DNA of 64,000 nucleotides from positions 26,922,501 to 26,986,500 of the forward strand of contig CP142457.1 in assembly GCA_038049695.1 (NCBI GenBank). The letters run 5' to 3'. Position numbers and translations under genes: made by a program. The notes beneath the pieces were generated by a model that searched no databases, was not told the DNA's origin, and saw nothing but the letters and a program-made list of their open reading frames with translations. The number at the start of each line of letters is the position of its first letter. The stretch's first letter is position 1. This DNA is from Cinnamomum chago (taxonomy: Eukaryota; Streptophyta; Magnoliopsida; Laurales; Lauraceae). Below are positions 21,175 through 32,551 of this stretch, piece by piece.

Positions 21175-23904
21175 CATTTTGAAGGTCTAAATTATTTAGG
21201 TTCCACACTCATCTATTTTCTTGTCCTGTTTTACCAAATTCCCCTGAGATTGTGATTCATGGCGGGGTGTTTGATTTCTCAGGCCTGATATGTCACTTAT
21301 CTGAATCTCATGGGATAACTATTAACTATACTTCAAGAAAGAAAGAATTTCTCTGTTAGTGCGGTAGTGCCTCCTATTGATGGAAGCTTTCACCGGGAAA
21401 TCTGTGCACAACTAAAAAAAGATCATCCTGAAGCCGCCAAAGAGGTGAAGAAAATGCAAACCCCATGGGCTCTACACTATTCTCAGGGACCTTAGTCTTC
21501 ATGGGCTAACAACTGGTGTTTAGAATTTTCCAATTCTCTTAACACAATAGGAACTAAAAAAAAAAGATTCCCGATGATTTCATGAGATGGGAGCAACCCT
21601 GAACTTCTTCCATGAAATAAGAATTCAGGGACCCTGTTTAATCATGATCCAAATACCTAAAAGACTTCCAGGCAATGCCTTTCTATGAAAGGTGCTAGAA
21701 GTAAAGGAATAAATGTGAAGGGGCCATTAAAAAATCTCCCCTTCCATATGAATTAAATACGCACCAATCACCACAAGAAAAATTACATCCTAAGAAAGTG
21801 GCAGTCCTCATCTCCATCTCCACCTTGGACCCCTCATTCCTCACCTCTTTAATACTCCTTCAATGGAGTTCATTCAGTTTTTTGTCTAACTTTTTTCTCA
21901 AAATATAAGCTTTTCATATCTCTGTCCACAACAATTTACTAAATACATCGAAATTTCCATCTAACTCTTTCTTCTTTTAAAAAACCATCCTCATGAAAAC
22001 AGCAACGAGAGATTTATATCTAATAATAGCTTATAATAAAGCTATCATTACTGCATAACTGATATTACTCTTATTTAGACATCTGATGTTTTTATGCTCT
22101 AGGCTTTAACAAATTCCCATATTTACTCAATCCCTTCTTAATAAAAGGGCCTTGATCGCAGATTGAGATACACAGAAAATTTGCTCAAATCCTCACATAT
22201 ATGCCTAATTGATGCTTGGTTAACTATAAAGTGATTTATTGAATTATTGGTGAGTTTTATATTTCATTAGACAAATTACCTCATTTTCTTATTGAACATT
22301 TTCTGGACCATTATTCATTTCATCTTGATTTTGGACAATGTATTGAACTTTGTTATGTAATGAAGGATATAGGAGTGTTGCAGATGTTTTAGTGCAAGTA
22401 CTGTTTGCAAAGAGTTCAAATATGAACTGTGTGAAATTCTCTTTCACCATCATTTTCACCTCTTTTCTCTTCATCTATGGATGGGTTTGCGCAACACTGT
22501 TTCTATTGGTGTTTATCACTTCCCTTAGTTCCACATCTTGGTGAGCTTGTATTATTGAGAGGGCATGTAATATTAATTGTCTAGATCTTGCAATGGCAGG
22601 CCTTGTGGGTTACAAGAAACCATTTGCATGGAAACTCTTAATGATGGTATTATCTAGGGCTACTTTTACTTGAAACTCTATCTACAACTTACGCCAATGC
22701 TCCTTTTATATCTCATTGGCATTGTCATCATCTTACATATCATAGTGATAAACTAGCCATCATTTTAAGTAATATGATTTATCTTTTCTTGCTCTTTTAT
22801 ATTAGATTAGTTTTTGCAGATGAAATGGGTACTTACTACTTACCATTCAAAAGAAAAGATGAAATGGGTACTTTGGCTCTTATATCATTTATGAGAGTTA
22901 ATGTAGCTTTACTACTTAAGTTGACTACAAGTAAGAAAGGAAGATGTTTTGTTTTTTCACTTTGTTGTTATTTACTTAATCCAATTACTTGAGTTTGTTG
23001 GTTTTGTTTCACCTTGAGTTATGGTATTGGTAGCTTTGACTGGAGAGCATTGAAATAGATATTTGGGTTTGCTCTTATTTATGTGAAGTACCTTTTTCAC
23101 CTTTTCTTTTGTTAATTTGATCAAGAGTTGGAATGGAAAGGAGGAGGTTTTGTTTGGTGGGCTGGTCCTTGTGGTTTTGGTTTTTATCAGAACAAAACAA
23201 ATGAGTGTTTGAGAATTGCACTTATGTAATGGATTTCCTTTTTGAATGGAGATGCTGGCTGTACCTTGTTCATGGGAATTACTGTTTATTATGCTTTATG
23301 TTATTGTGGGTCTTCTTATTTATACCAATTGTTTCGAATTACTGTTTATTATCCATCCATGTTTAAGGTTTGGATTGATCTTTGGTTGGCCCTACTGTAT
23401 AGATTATGGAATGAAGACAAGTGCCTGAGGGCGAATGTTTTTTTTTTTTCTTTCAAAGTATCTATCACACACAAGCATACATCATTTCTAACATAAGTAC
23501 TTAAAAGTAGTTGACCAATGTACTTTTACCAAAAATAAAAAAAGGAACCTAGCTAGTCATGCTTTCAAGATTTAATTTAGAAAAACCCATACATTGGAAG
23601 AAAGTGATTTACAGTCATAAAAACAGTTAAATGTATTTGTGAAAATATGTTATACAAAATTCATGTCTCTCTTGAATTTATGTACTATAAATTCATCAAA
23701 CAAATTCCTAAAGGTTTCGAAAAACCCATTACAGGTATTTATCTAAGACCTGCATGAAAGTAGTAATTAGTAATTGCAACCAGTAGCATATATACTAGCC
23801 ACACCTACAAATTTTTTTTTTTCTTTCCTATTTTCCTCTCTTGTAGACCTGCATGAAACTGTACTTCTTTGTGATAATATCTTCTCTCCTTTTCTGTTTC
23901 CATC
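21175..23904. other. Interior of element B, no assigned gene
   Basis: AT-rich. A short stretch at about 21361-21490 (open frame with DGSFHREICAQLKKDHPEAA) looks like an exon of unknown origin. Near 22585-22670 another short open stretch (MAGLVGYKKPFAWKLLM) may also be one. The rest looks like introns. Confidence 0.35.
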
Positions 23905-23997
23905 AATGGATTTCTTCAATCAGGTGAATCTTCTTTATGGAACTATTACAGAATTCTGCACTCTAGTGGGCTATTCTACAATGACAGCCGGACCAAG
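23905..23997 (+). pseudogene. MOB1: Captured exon of MOB1 kinase activator
   Basis: The plus strand reads DFFNQVNLLYGTITEFCT and, after a diverged segment, TMTAGPR, ending at a GTATAT donor (exon end 23997). These are the signature words of the MOB1/phocein family, adaptors that bind and activate NDR/LATS kinases in growth control. In the family, two Cys and two His bind zinc; only the first Cys region is here. About 31 residues of roughly 215. The diverged LVGYS replaces the usual Cys-containing PxxCP. Same strand as the NLR exon upstream in element B, so they could share a transcript. Confidence 0.8.
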
Positions 23998-24729
23998 GTA
24001 TATTTCTCTCTCCCCTGGCATTGGAAGACCTGCAGGCATGTGCTGTAATGTATTTGAATATTTATGCACACTAGACTGAAGTAGGGATGATAACAATGGC
24101 GAAGACGGTTATGGTGATGAGTTAAGAATTATATTTAACAAGAACTAGAGAAAGTACAGAGTGTTCATGTGGTATATTTGGGTTGCGATGCTGTAGAATG
24201 GAAGTCCTCTAAATTTTAGAATGGGTGTGAACTGTGAAGAGACTGTTGTTAGAGACAAGTGCAGGCTACTGGTTTCTAATTTTCAAGAACTTGCCAAGTG
24301 CATGGAAAATTGGGGTTCCTTTTTCTGTTTCTCACCCTAAGTGATGATTCAATTTACATTCTATAGAAGGATCAGCTATTATAGTGCCATATTGCATTAC
24401 CATTTAGCAACTTCTCTTTACTCATTGTTCGTGGCAAGGCAAGAACTACAATTATTATATATGAAGTGAAGTGAGTGATTGATTCCAATTTGATTTTGAC
24501 TATTGAGAAATCCAATTTGACCTCTCCTTTTAAGTCAATTTTCATTCAATACTTAAAGCTTATGGGCCATATAGTAGTGTTTATGGGTAGTCCTTATGAT
24601 TTTAAGCTTAATATGACGAAGTCCACCAAGTTGCACGGGGCACTCTTTGCTAGTATTGTAGATCCCAGTTTATTTCAATTGCCTAACATATATTAATTAC
24701 ATGACATATTTGAATGCTTCGATAATGCA
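23998..24729. other. Interior of element B between MOB1 and Transposase_24
   Basis: AT-rich, no recognisable exon. The last bases, GATAATGCAG at 24720-24729, form a good acceptor for the following exon. Confidence 0.4.
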
Positions 24730-25084
24730 GCGAAGAATGGAAAAGGCATTGTCGCAGCCTGAAATTAACTCTCCAGTGGCTGAGCAACAGGTGATCGAGA
24801 ATCTGCTAGGGAAGAGGGTCGCAAGGAGGCAAGGGTACCACTCGAGGGGCCTATCATCATCTTCTACTGGTATCTTGATGTCTTCTGGGATAAGCACCCT
24901 ACGGCAGCAACTAGCTAATTCGTTGAAAGCACAAGAAGATTTGAGAGAAGAGTTGCGGCGACAGTATGAGGACTCACAGAAGCAAATGCAAGATCAGGCA
25001 GCTGTGTAGGTTCACATGCAGAGTCAGATTCAGTTGTTGCTTTCCCGAGTCGGTATGGATGGTTCGGGTTCCTCCGAAAGATAA
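24730..25084 (+). pseudogene. Transposase_24 C-terminal exon of element B
   Basis: After the acceptor, the frame reads RRMEKALSQPEINSPVAEQQ, NLLGKRVARRQGYHSRG, and a coiled coil LRQQLANSLKAQEDLREELR. It aligns with the element A exon (VLGKRSGYVKGYG) in the same order. An in-frame TAG at 25007-25009 interrupts it, after which the same frame continues with MQSQIQLLLSRVGMDGSG to a stop at 25082-25084. One-exon remnant of a PF03004 protein. Confidence 0.75.
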
Positions 25085-25479
25085 GGATTTGATGGTTTTA
25101 TGAATTGACATGGGTCATCCCTCTAACAAGTTCATTTTGCTCCTTACTGGCCGTGTTTCATGGCGTGCTTTGGATATTTGATGATTAGATTTTAGTTGAG
25201 ATTTACTTTGTTGAGATATTTGACTTTTTTTTACGTGGGATATTACATTTTATGTGGCATGGACAAGTTTTATGATTGGTTTTAGTTTATTGATGACACA
25301 TTATTTTTTATTGTTACATGATGAATGTGGGATTATTTATTGTTTATTAATGCTTATGCTTGTGTAATGTTAAAAATGTAGATTTGAACAAGAAAATATT
25401 GTACAGGAATTTTTCCTAATTTTTTCAATTATTTCTTAATTATTAAGAAAAGCTATTTTTTCAATTATTTCTCAAATAT

Positions 25480-26186
25480 GTATTCCGACGCTAGTATGTG
25501 CGTCAGCAAATGTATAACCGACGTTATTATGCGTCGGTAATTAGGTACATCTATTTCCCGACGCACTGTCTGCGTCTCTAAAAATAATTTTCCTGCATCG
25601 TTGAAGACATTTCCCGATGCTTCAACACGTCGGGATATGTATTACCGGCGTTGTGTATGCGTCGTCAAATATGTATCCCGACACTAGTATTAGCGTCGGC
25701 AAATGTATAACCGACGTTGTTATGCGTCGGCAGTTAGGTAAATCTATTTCCCGACGCATTCTTTGCGTCGCTAAAAATAATTTTCATGCGTCGTTGAAGA
25801 CATTTCCCGACGCTTCGACACGTCGGGATATGTATTACCTGCGTTGTGTATGCGTCGTCAAATATGTATTCCGACGTTAGTATTAGCGTCGACAAATGTA
25901 TAACCGACGTTGTCATGCGTTGGCAGTGAAGTGAGGTTGACCACTAAGTTCATTTTTTTGCCGACGTTGTTGGAATTGCCGACGTTTGGGACGACGCACC
26001 ATTGCGTCGGCGAATGGCCCTTTTTAGTCGACGCTAAACATTATTACGTCGGGAATGGTTTTCTTGGCATTAGGTTGCCGACGTGGTGCCGACGCATTGT
26101 ACTACGTCGGTAAAGCCTGTCCCAACGCAATTCTGAATTTTCCAGATGCGGTGACTGCATTGGTAAAACTGTATTTTGTTGCAGTG
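25480..26186. repeat. Right subterminal repeats of element B
   Basis: Words CCGACGC, GCGTCGG, TGCGTCGTCAAAT recur about every 30-40 bp. Two long copies, 25480-25680 and 25680-25870, are near-identical tandem duplicates of about 195 bp. Confidence 0.85.
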
Positions 26187-26437
26187 ATGACTCAGTTTGT
26201 GATGCATGCGTCTAGTGATTGGATCTATATCCGCATGGACTATGCTCGTATACAGTATGTATATGTTTAAACTGTTACCTTGCATTGTTCATTCATTCTG
26301 TATATCTTAACTTGCAATAGCTTATTTGGAGTTTAGGAGGTTTAAGCTCTAATCTGCATCTGTTGTGCGTTCTTGAATTTGGTTTTTTTGTTGGTTTCAT
26401 TATGCACACAACTTGATCTCAATGTTGTCTTTTGCAG

Positions 26438-26613
26438 ACCGAATGGATCAGCATGCCACAGATCAGATATGTAGTTTCTCAAATTCCGTTTTCCAGACAA
26501 GTTGTGGAAGAATAGTAGGTGTATCGTCTGCTGGACTTGTCAAAGCCAGGACATTGTTGGGTTTAGAGGAAAACTACAAGTTGTGCACTTCTCAGGACAC
26601 TGCTGGGCCATAG
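26438..26613 (+). pseudogene. BRCA2: Probable captured BRCA2 exon with one BRC repeat
   Basis: After a TTTTGCAG acceptor the frame reads MDQHATDQICSFSNSVFQTS then CGRIVGVSSAGLVKARTLLG. The core FQTxxGrxVxvSSaxLxkAxxLL is the RAD51-binding BRC repeat pattern, and the flanks resemble plant BRCA2. BRCA2 loads RAD51 on single-stranded DNA in homologous recombination; BRC repeats contact RAD51 directly. Only one repeat is present, and the frame closes at 26611. It lies in element E DNA, after B's right duplication, on the same strand as E's transposase. Alternative: an unrelated repeat protein with a chance match. Confidence 0.6.
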
Positions 26614-27080
26614 TCAAATTGTTATTATTTTGTAGGTGAATGAAGAACTTAATTAAACGGAGATGGAATGCCTTTTGCTAAGTGGATCTACTAATTAGGT
26701 TAAGTTAATTTTGGTTAGTTAGGGATTTCCGGAAATTGTTTACAATGTAGCTTGCCTTTTTTTCGATGCTTTTGTGAAGGTTTTGGATTATATCGTGATG
26801 CTTTGGTTACGAATTTGAAGGTTAATGTAAATAGTTTGGATTATGGATGGATTCAAATTGACTATGTTTTGAATAGTTTGTTTGATTTAGTGCGTGGACG
26901 AGCAAGTATTTTCCTTAATGTGAATGGTGATTAATTTCCAATTAATGAAATGGTTCTTATTGAATGTTACTATCTATATTTTTTTGCATCTTTTGTAAGG
27001 CAGGTTTAGTGATTTGAAAGTGTATCCATACTGCAGCATGTTATTAGTAATGTATATATTGCATTTTTATTTTTTTTAAA
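26614..27080. other. 3' interior of element E
   Basis: AT-rich, no gene. From 27003 on it matches, inverted, element C at about 35460-35560. Confidence 0.5.
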
Positions 27081-27434
27081 AATGGATGGTATCTTGCTTC
27101 TATGGAAACTGTCACAACTGATGACTAGTTGTGTCACTTTTGGTCCGAAAAACAACATATTGATCACTGCTTTTGAAAAGGGAGACAACAAAGTTATCTT
27201 TCTTGTGACGCTTTTAAGTTATTTCAGTGTCACTTTTGGATTAAAAGTGACACAAGTAACCATTTTTTTGTGTCACTTTGTTAACAGAAACTGACACAAT
27301 AAATGTATTTCTTGAGACGCTTTTACGAACTTTTAGTGACGCCGGCAGATAAGACGCTTGCATAGTAATCAGAAAAGCGACACAAACCACTTTTTAAGAC
27401 ACTTTAAAAGTGACTCATTAAGACTTTTTTTTGT
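27080..27434. repeat. Right terminal repeats of element E
   Basis: Repeated GTGTCACTTTT and AAAAGTGACAC words in both orientations, ending in ACTTTTTTTTGTAGTG. Reverse complement of the left end of element C, with which it shares nearly every base over 350 bp. Confidence 0.9.
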
Positions 27435-27494
27435 AGTGCTTGCAAGACCATTCAGTAGGGAGGTGACTTTCAGTCGATACTTGCATTTTGAAAA

Positions 27495-28060
27495 CCAAAA
27501 GCTCGGCTATAAATGCCACAAAATCGGCTATAAATGCCAAAAACCCGGCACTTACGCCAAAAATTCGGCTATAAATGCCACAAAAAAATCGGCTATAAAT
27601 GCCATTTCAAAATTCGGCTTCCATGCCAACAAAACAAAACTTGGTTTTAAAAAAAAATCGGCTATAAATGCAATAAAAACTGGCTATAAACGCCAAAAAC
27701 TCGGCTATAAACGCCACAAAATTGGCTATAAACACCACAAAAATTGGCTCTTATACCACAAGATCGGCTATAAACGCCACAAATTCAGCTATAAATGCCA
27801 CAAAAAAAATTCGGCTATAAACGCCACAAAACTTCGGCTTCAATGCCACAAACAAAACTGGCTCTCATGCCATTTCAAAATTCGGCTTTCATGCCACTTC
27901 AAAAAAAATTTGGCTCCCATGCCACAAACAAAAATCGGCTTCCATGCCATCCCAAATTTTGGCTTTTACGCCTCAAAATTCCGGCTTCCATGCGGACCCA
28001 AATTTGGCTTTCATGCCATCTCAAAATTCGACTTTCACGCCAAAACAACCATTTGACAAA
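27495..28060 (+). repeat. Short tandem repeat array, about 25 units of 20-26 bp
   Basis: Variants of AATCGGCTATAAATGCCACAA and TTCGGCTTCCATGCCA recur across the block. It yields a 232-codon open frame with the motif GYKCHK, which I treat as a by-product. Such arrays between pol and the 3' LTR are known in Tat/Ogre-type gypsy elements. Confidence 0.85.
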
Positions 28061-28301
28061 AGGTTTTTCACAAAATGACAAACTTTTGATTAAATTTCCA
28101 AACAAACATTCCCATTTAACTATTGCTTGAATTTATCACAAAAGAATTTGAGTGAAAAGAGGGAATACACAAAAAGAGAAGTGCTAAAAAAAATGTCCAC
28201 AAGCACTACAAAAGAAAGAGTACCAAAAAAATGTGTGTATACACGAGTACCAAAAAAAAAAGAAGAAAAAAAAGTTTGTTACAAGAATCAGGAGCTCAGT
28301 C

Positions 28302-31300
28302 TCACATGGTCTTCAACCAAAGACTTAACTCCTCGAGCAGGCCCTTGGCCTTAACCTCTAAAGCTTCCAAGCCACGCTTCTTCAAGATCTTCCCATAAAA
28401 TGCGGCAGAACGCCGCGATCCATCTGCAGCACAGGGAAGCTCTTCCCAAAGAATATGCCATTGCTCGTACTCTTGAGTCTTCCTCCGAAGATTGCTTTCA
28501 GCCTCCTCGACTTGACGAATCAAAGTCTCTTCTCTAGCACGAGCTTCCACAATGGCATCCCATTTCGTAGCAGCTTGTTCCTCCAATAGCTCAAGACGCT
28601 GCCTAGTCCCAACAACCTCTTTATCAACACGACGCAGGTCCTCTGTCAGCCCGATGATAGCCAACTCGGTAACGTTCCTCTCCCGAACGAATTGCTTCCG
28701 AGTCCACGAGATCTCGTCCAGGTCAGACTTGACCTCGCCAGAAGGCTTCAAAAACATCTCATTGAAGAAGTCACCGCTTGGGAAGCTCTTGGTTTCATTC
28801 CACTTGCTCCCTAAAGCTATGACCTCATCAACGAAAGCCTTCGCATCTGCAATGTCCAGGCCAACTTCTTCGCTATTAGCAAGGATGTCCTGTACATGTT
28901 TAATCATGCCAAAGCCAGCTTCTAAATGGCCAGAAGAAAGAGTTTCGATCCATGAGCTCAAAACGCTCTTTAACACTTTCTTCGCATACTCAAGAGATGG
29001 CCCGGACGAAGGCTCACCCCTCTCCAATGGTCGACTGCCCGTGTCATGTCCTGCTGGAGGAGTGCATTAAGCTCTTTCTAATCGGAGACACTAGCGAAGG
29101 AATCTGCTCAGACGATTGCATCTCTCCTGCATTAAAACTAGAAGAAGAAGTCCCTACTTCTGGTTCAACTGCAGGCATCCCCTGCTCTGGCACTGAGATG
29201 GACGGAGGAACTTCTTCCGCTACCTCACAATCTGCCAGCAAAACTAAACAAAAGAGAGGTATGAATATGATCGTTAAAGATTTTCATCATCATCAGGATT
29301 ATTACTACAAATACCTTCTTCGACGATCGGCGGAATACTTTCTGCCTCCATGAGTTCATCTGAAGCGTCGTCAAAGGCCGCATCCATGGATGGCTCAAAA
29401 TCGTCGGAATCCTGTGGCAAGTTAGCTGACAAGAAAACAAGCAACATGTTAGCATATGACAGCACAGACAAAAAAAAAAAGAAATACAAAGAAATTATAC
29501 CAGGTGAAGATTCTGGAATCACTCCAGGATCCCTCGGTTCTTCTTCAGATGTTGCAGCCGGATCCGTCACTGCCTCTTTGGCTGGAACCTCAGGCATCAT
29601 CAAGTCCTCATCTTCCACTGAAAAAGGGAGAGAAGGCAAATCAAAACAAAAGAAATCTCAAAGAAAGAAATGGAAAGAGAAAGAGGAAGAATCATACCTT
29701 CACCAGTGGTCCCTTCCTCTCAGCTCCTCTTTTCCAAAGGCTCATCAGCGTCCCCTGACATCTCTTCAGCGGTGGCGAGAGGGACTTCTGGATCAGGAGA
29801 GTCATCATGTCATCTCTTATTACGGCGCTGTCCTCTCTTCCTCTTACTCCTATGGGATGGTTTACTTGAAGTACCCACCCCACTATCAAAGTCAAGAGCT
29901 TCGCTTGACTCCTCACCGGATCGTCTACTCTTTCCAGTGGACCCCATGGAAGTCTTCTTTAATTTCGCTTGCATCCAAGCGTCGATCTCGGCTTCCTCCT
30001 CTTCGAGCTAATCCAAGACCTCACTAGGTATCTCTTGTACAACTCCTGATCTGATGATGTCCTGCTCACCGAGAAAGTCGATCTTGTGCTTCTCTCCGGA
30101 AAGGAAAACCAGAACTTCCTCTCACCGGACTCCATCTGATCTGCCAAGACCCTTCCCAAGAGATTGCTTGACATCAAGCTCCTTCTTGGAAAGCCCCCCC
30201 GGTACATTGAAAAGCTTTCCGCAAACCATTTCGTGAAGCCAGCAGTCCGAAAATTGGGTAACTCAGGATAGGAAATCATGGAGGTAGTGTCCTCCGCACT
30301 GTAAAAGGCCCATGCATTCCTCCCATCCTGCAAACCTCCAAAGCGCTTCACCATGCTCGAAGGCGCTCCAACAACGCCTTGAGAGAAACCCAACTGCAGG
30401 GTGAAACGCGAGGGAACATACTGCTGGATATCAACAAAAAGGTGTCTCTAGTACACCATCGTACCAACACGTATGTTAAAAAGCCATCCCTTTTCTGCAT
30501 TGGTCAAGGAGTAATGTCTTCCCGACCCCGCCCTGGTGGAATCACGGGAGGCTCCAAAATCAAAAGCCTTCTTCCACAAACCCGAAGAAAGCTTTACTGA
30601 AGATTGCCCGATCTCGACATCCCTGAACCGTCGAATCCTCAAACGGGCAGACAAAAGAGATTCGGAAACGGCTGTCCCTCTAGCCAACCGAATCATGAAA
30701 GGGTCATCATCCTTTGCAACCCCTAAGCGATGGAAGCAGAGACAGTGGTAAACATACCACGAATAAAAACTATGGGCTGAAAATACCCTGTTCATAGGGA
30801 GCCCAAGCCGAACCAAGAAAGTAGCAGCCTGCAGTTCGGTGCACAAGTAGGAGTAAAGAGCTGTCACCAAAGCCAACCGCTCTCCGAATGCCATCTGACA
30901 AGCCAGAAAAATACAATGCGGCCTGATGTGTGTTCCATCTCCTCCAGCGAAAACAGCCTAACCCAACCAATAAGTGAGGTAAACAACGAGATCTCTTCGC
31001 AGTGCAATGTCAGGGCAAATGGCGTCTGTACTCTCGAAGAACTTCTTCAAGTCATCTCACATAACGGAGATCTTCTTCGAACCTGGGTTCTTGGCCCTAG
31101 CATCTTCGGCCATGCCATCAGAAGACTCATCACCGTCAAAGAAGTTGGAGCTGTAATTCTTCCAACTGTCCGTACAGCCAAAAAAGAAAAAAAAACGTGC
31201 AAAAGAAAAAAAACGTCAAAAAAAAAATAGCACGTGAAAGAAAAAAGAAAAGAAAAAGAAAAAGAAAGAAAAGAAAAGAAAATTTTACTTCTACAATGGA

Positions 31301-31342
31301 AATTTCTTGTGGAGGAAGAAAACTTACTTGAAGCCATTGATG
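28302..31342 (-). mobile_element. Antisense PMD (plant mobile domain) gene of a gypsy element, copy 1 (fossil)
   Basis: The minus strand reads as a multi-exon gene: an ATG at 31337 giving MASS with a donor right after it; PMD segments MAFGERLALVTALYSYLCTE, ARLRIRRFRDVEIGQSS and WLFNIRVGTM (30450-31100); FGGLQDGRNAWAFYS (about 30300); an acidic linker; and a coiled coil with RQRLELLEEQAATKWDAI (28302-29027). A second copy is at 55574-57496. PMD proteins are aminotransferase-like plant domains found in transposons and in the MAIL/MAIN silencing proteins. It lies antisense to the plus-strand gypsy LTR at 32552. Antisense extra ORFs are known from Tat-lineage elements. This copy is broken in several places. 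Confidence 0.65.
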
Positions 31343-31461
31343 GAGAAAAAGAAGAAAAGCTTGAAGATCTTTGAAAAAGAAGAAGAATTCTTGATCTTGG
31401 AGCACTCTTGGAGACTCTTGCAAAGAAAGAGAGCAAAGAAGCAAAACCCAATCACCTCTTG

Positions 31462-31469
31462 CTTTTATA
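31462..31469 (-). promoter_or_regulatory. TATA box of the antisense PMD gene
   Basis: Minus strand TATAAAAG about 125 bp upstream of the ATG at 31337, followed by a pyrimidine-rich leader (CTTTGCTCTCTTTC). It suggests the PMD gene has its own promoter rather than relying on the LTR. Confidence 0.55.
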
Positions 31470-31549
31470 GAAGAGAGCAAACCAAAAGAGGAAACAAGGA
31501 GAAAAGAAAGGAGGTAAGTGCTAAAAACTAGCAACCTTCCCAAAAGAAA

Positions 31550-32050
31550 TGAGATTTGAGATATTCTCTCCCAAAATAGAAGATTCTTTGAGAAATTTTC
31601 TCCAAAAAGAAAGGGAATGAGAGATATTTTCTCCCAAAGAGAGATACTTTGAGAAAATCTCTCCCAAAAGAAAGGAAACTTGAGAGATTCTCTCCAAGTA
31701 AGAATATTTTTAGATATTCTCTATCCAAAAGAGATATTTTTAGCTCTTCTTCACAAAATGACACCACGTGAGATTTAAGCCATCTTTAAAAACTTAAGGT
31801 CACATGGGCTAGCCCACATGAGTCAGGTTTAACCCTAAAAAGGGGCTTCCTTTCAAAAATTCCTCTTACCAAGAGTATACAAAATGGTTCCATGCCTCTT
31901 TTGAGCCGATTAAACCATTCAAAAAAAAAAAAAAAGGAGCCTCATGAGTTTCCAAAAAACCAAACCATCCCACCTCATGAACCAAATTAAGCCAAAATCT
32001 TGAAATTGACAACCCACAAAAAACCACACTCTGGTCCCCAACTTGCCACA
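31550..32050 (+). other. 3' region of a gypsy element, low complexity
   Basis: Variants of GAGAGATATTCTCTCCCAAA repeat from 31550 to 31745. No gene seen. Confidence 0.5.
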
Positions 32051-32335
32051 TAAAGCTTGTTAGGACATAAGGCCAAAACAAAAGTCCCCGACCCCCTGGC
32101 TCACCACATACAGCTTGCTAGGTCACAAGGTCAAAACCAAACATGACCCCCCAACTTGCCATATACAGCTTGTTGGGTCACAAGGTCAAAATCCAAAAAT
32201 CAAACCCCGACCCCCTAACCTGTCACATACAGCTTGTTAGGTCACAAGGCCAAAAACCAAAAATCCTTCTTGATCACCTGATGCGCCACATAAAGCCCTT
32301 AGGTTCACAAGATCAAAAGGAAAATCCAAAATCCT
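32050..32335 (+). repeat. Minisatellite, about 60-bp unit, four to five copies
   Basis: Units read CCCCCTAACTTGCCACATACAGCTTG then TTAGGTCACAAGGTCAAAA, beginning near 32036, 32091, 32145, 32207 and 32270. It lies 200 bp before the polypurine tract of the 3' LTR. Confidence 0.8.
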
Positions 32336-32540
32336 AAACCCAAATCCAACTCCCTCATGTCATTTTCAAAACTTTGCCTTGAGATGGTACGTGATCCCTC
32401 TCACTACCATAAAGTCCCTTTGGAAACTCAAAAGGCTATTATAAAAAAAATGCTCAAAGACTCTTGGTCAAATCAAAGACTCTCCTTCAAGTTTCTCTTC
32501 GAGGCACATCGACTCCAAAAGCTACTCATCGCTGTACCTC

Positions 32541-32551
32541 GAGGGGGCATT
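32541..32551 (+). other. Polypurine tract of the 3' LTR
   Basis: GAGGGGGCATT directly before the LTR start TGTTGACACC. The same motif (CGAGGGGCCATT on the minus strand) precedes the LTR start at 45493. Confidence 0.75.

Larger units (their letters stand above)
18434..26186 (+). mobile_element. CACTA element B, both ends and target duplication present
   Basis: Left end CACTACAACAAATTGCAC at 18434; right end ATTTTGTTGCAGTG finishing at 26186 (one mismatch in the terminal repeat). ATG flanks both sides (18431-18433 and 26187-26189). Length 7753 bp. Subterminal motifs are GCGTTGGCAAAAG and CCAACGCA at the left, and CCGACG/GCGTCGG at the right. Inside: an extra CACTA terminus (F, 19594), a CT-rich leader, an NLR coiled-coil exon, a MOB1 exon and a Transposase_24 exon, all on the plus strand. 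No TNP2 core, so non-autonomous. Confidence 0.9.
7585..27434 (+). mobile_element. CACTA element E (hosts elements A and B)
   Basis: The right terminus is TTTTTTTTGTAGTG, ending at 27434. The last 430 bp are the reverse complement of the left end of element C (35167-35560), so E and C share termini and subterminal repeats. TNP2 transposase coding lies on the plus strand at the left, where LTR1 cuts it at 7584; the true left end lies outside the window. Elements A (9803-16809) and B (18434-26186) sit inside, each with its own 3-bp duplication. E's own DNA is therefore 7585-9802, 16813-18433 and 26190-27434. Confidence 0.65.

Noticed and set aside
27358-28056. 232-codon frame with repeated GYKCHK
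   Set aside because: Product of the short tandem array; no start context and no match to any family I know.
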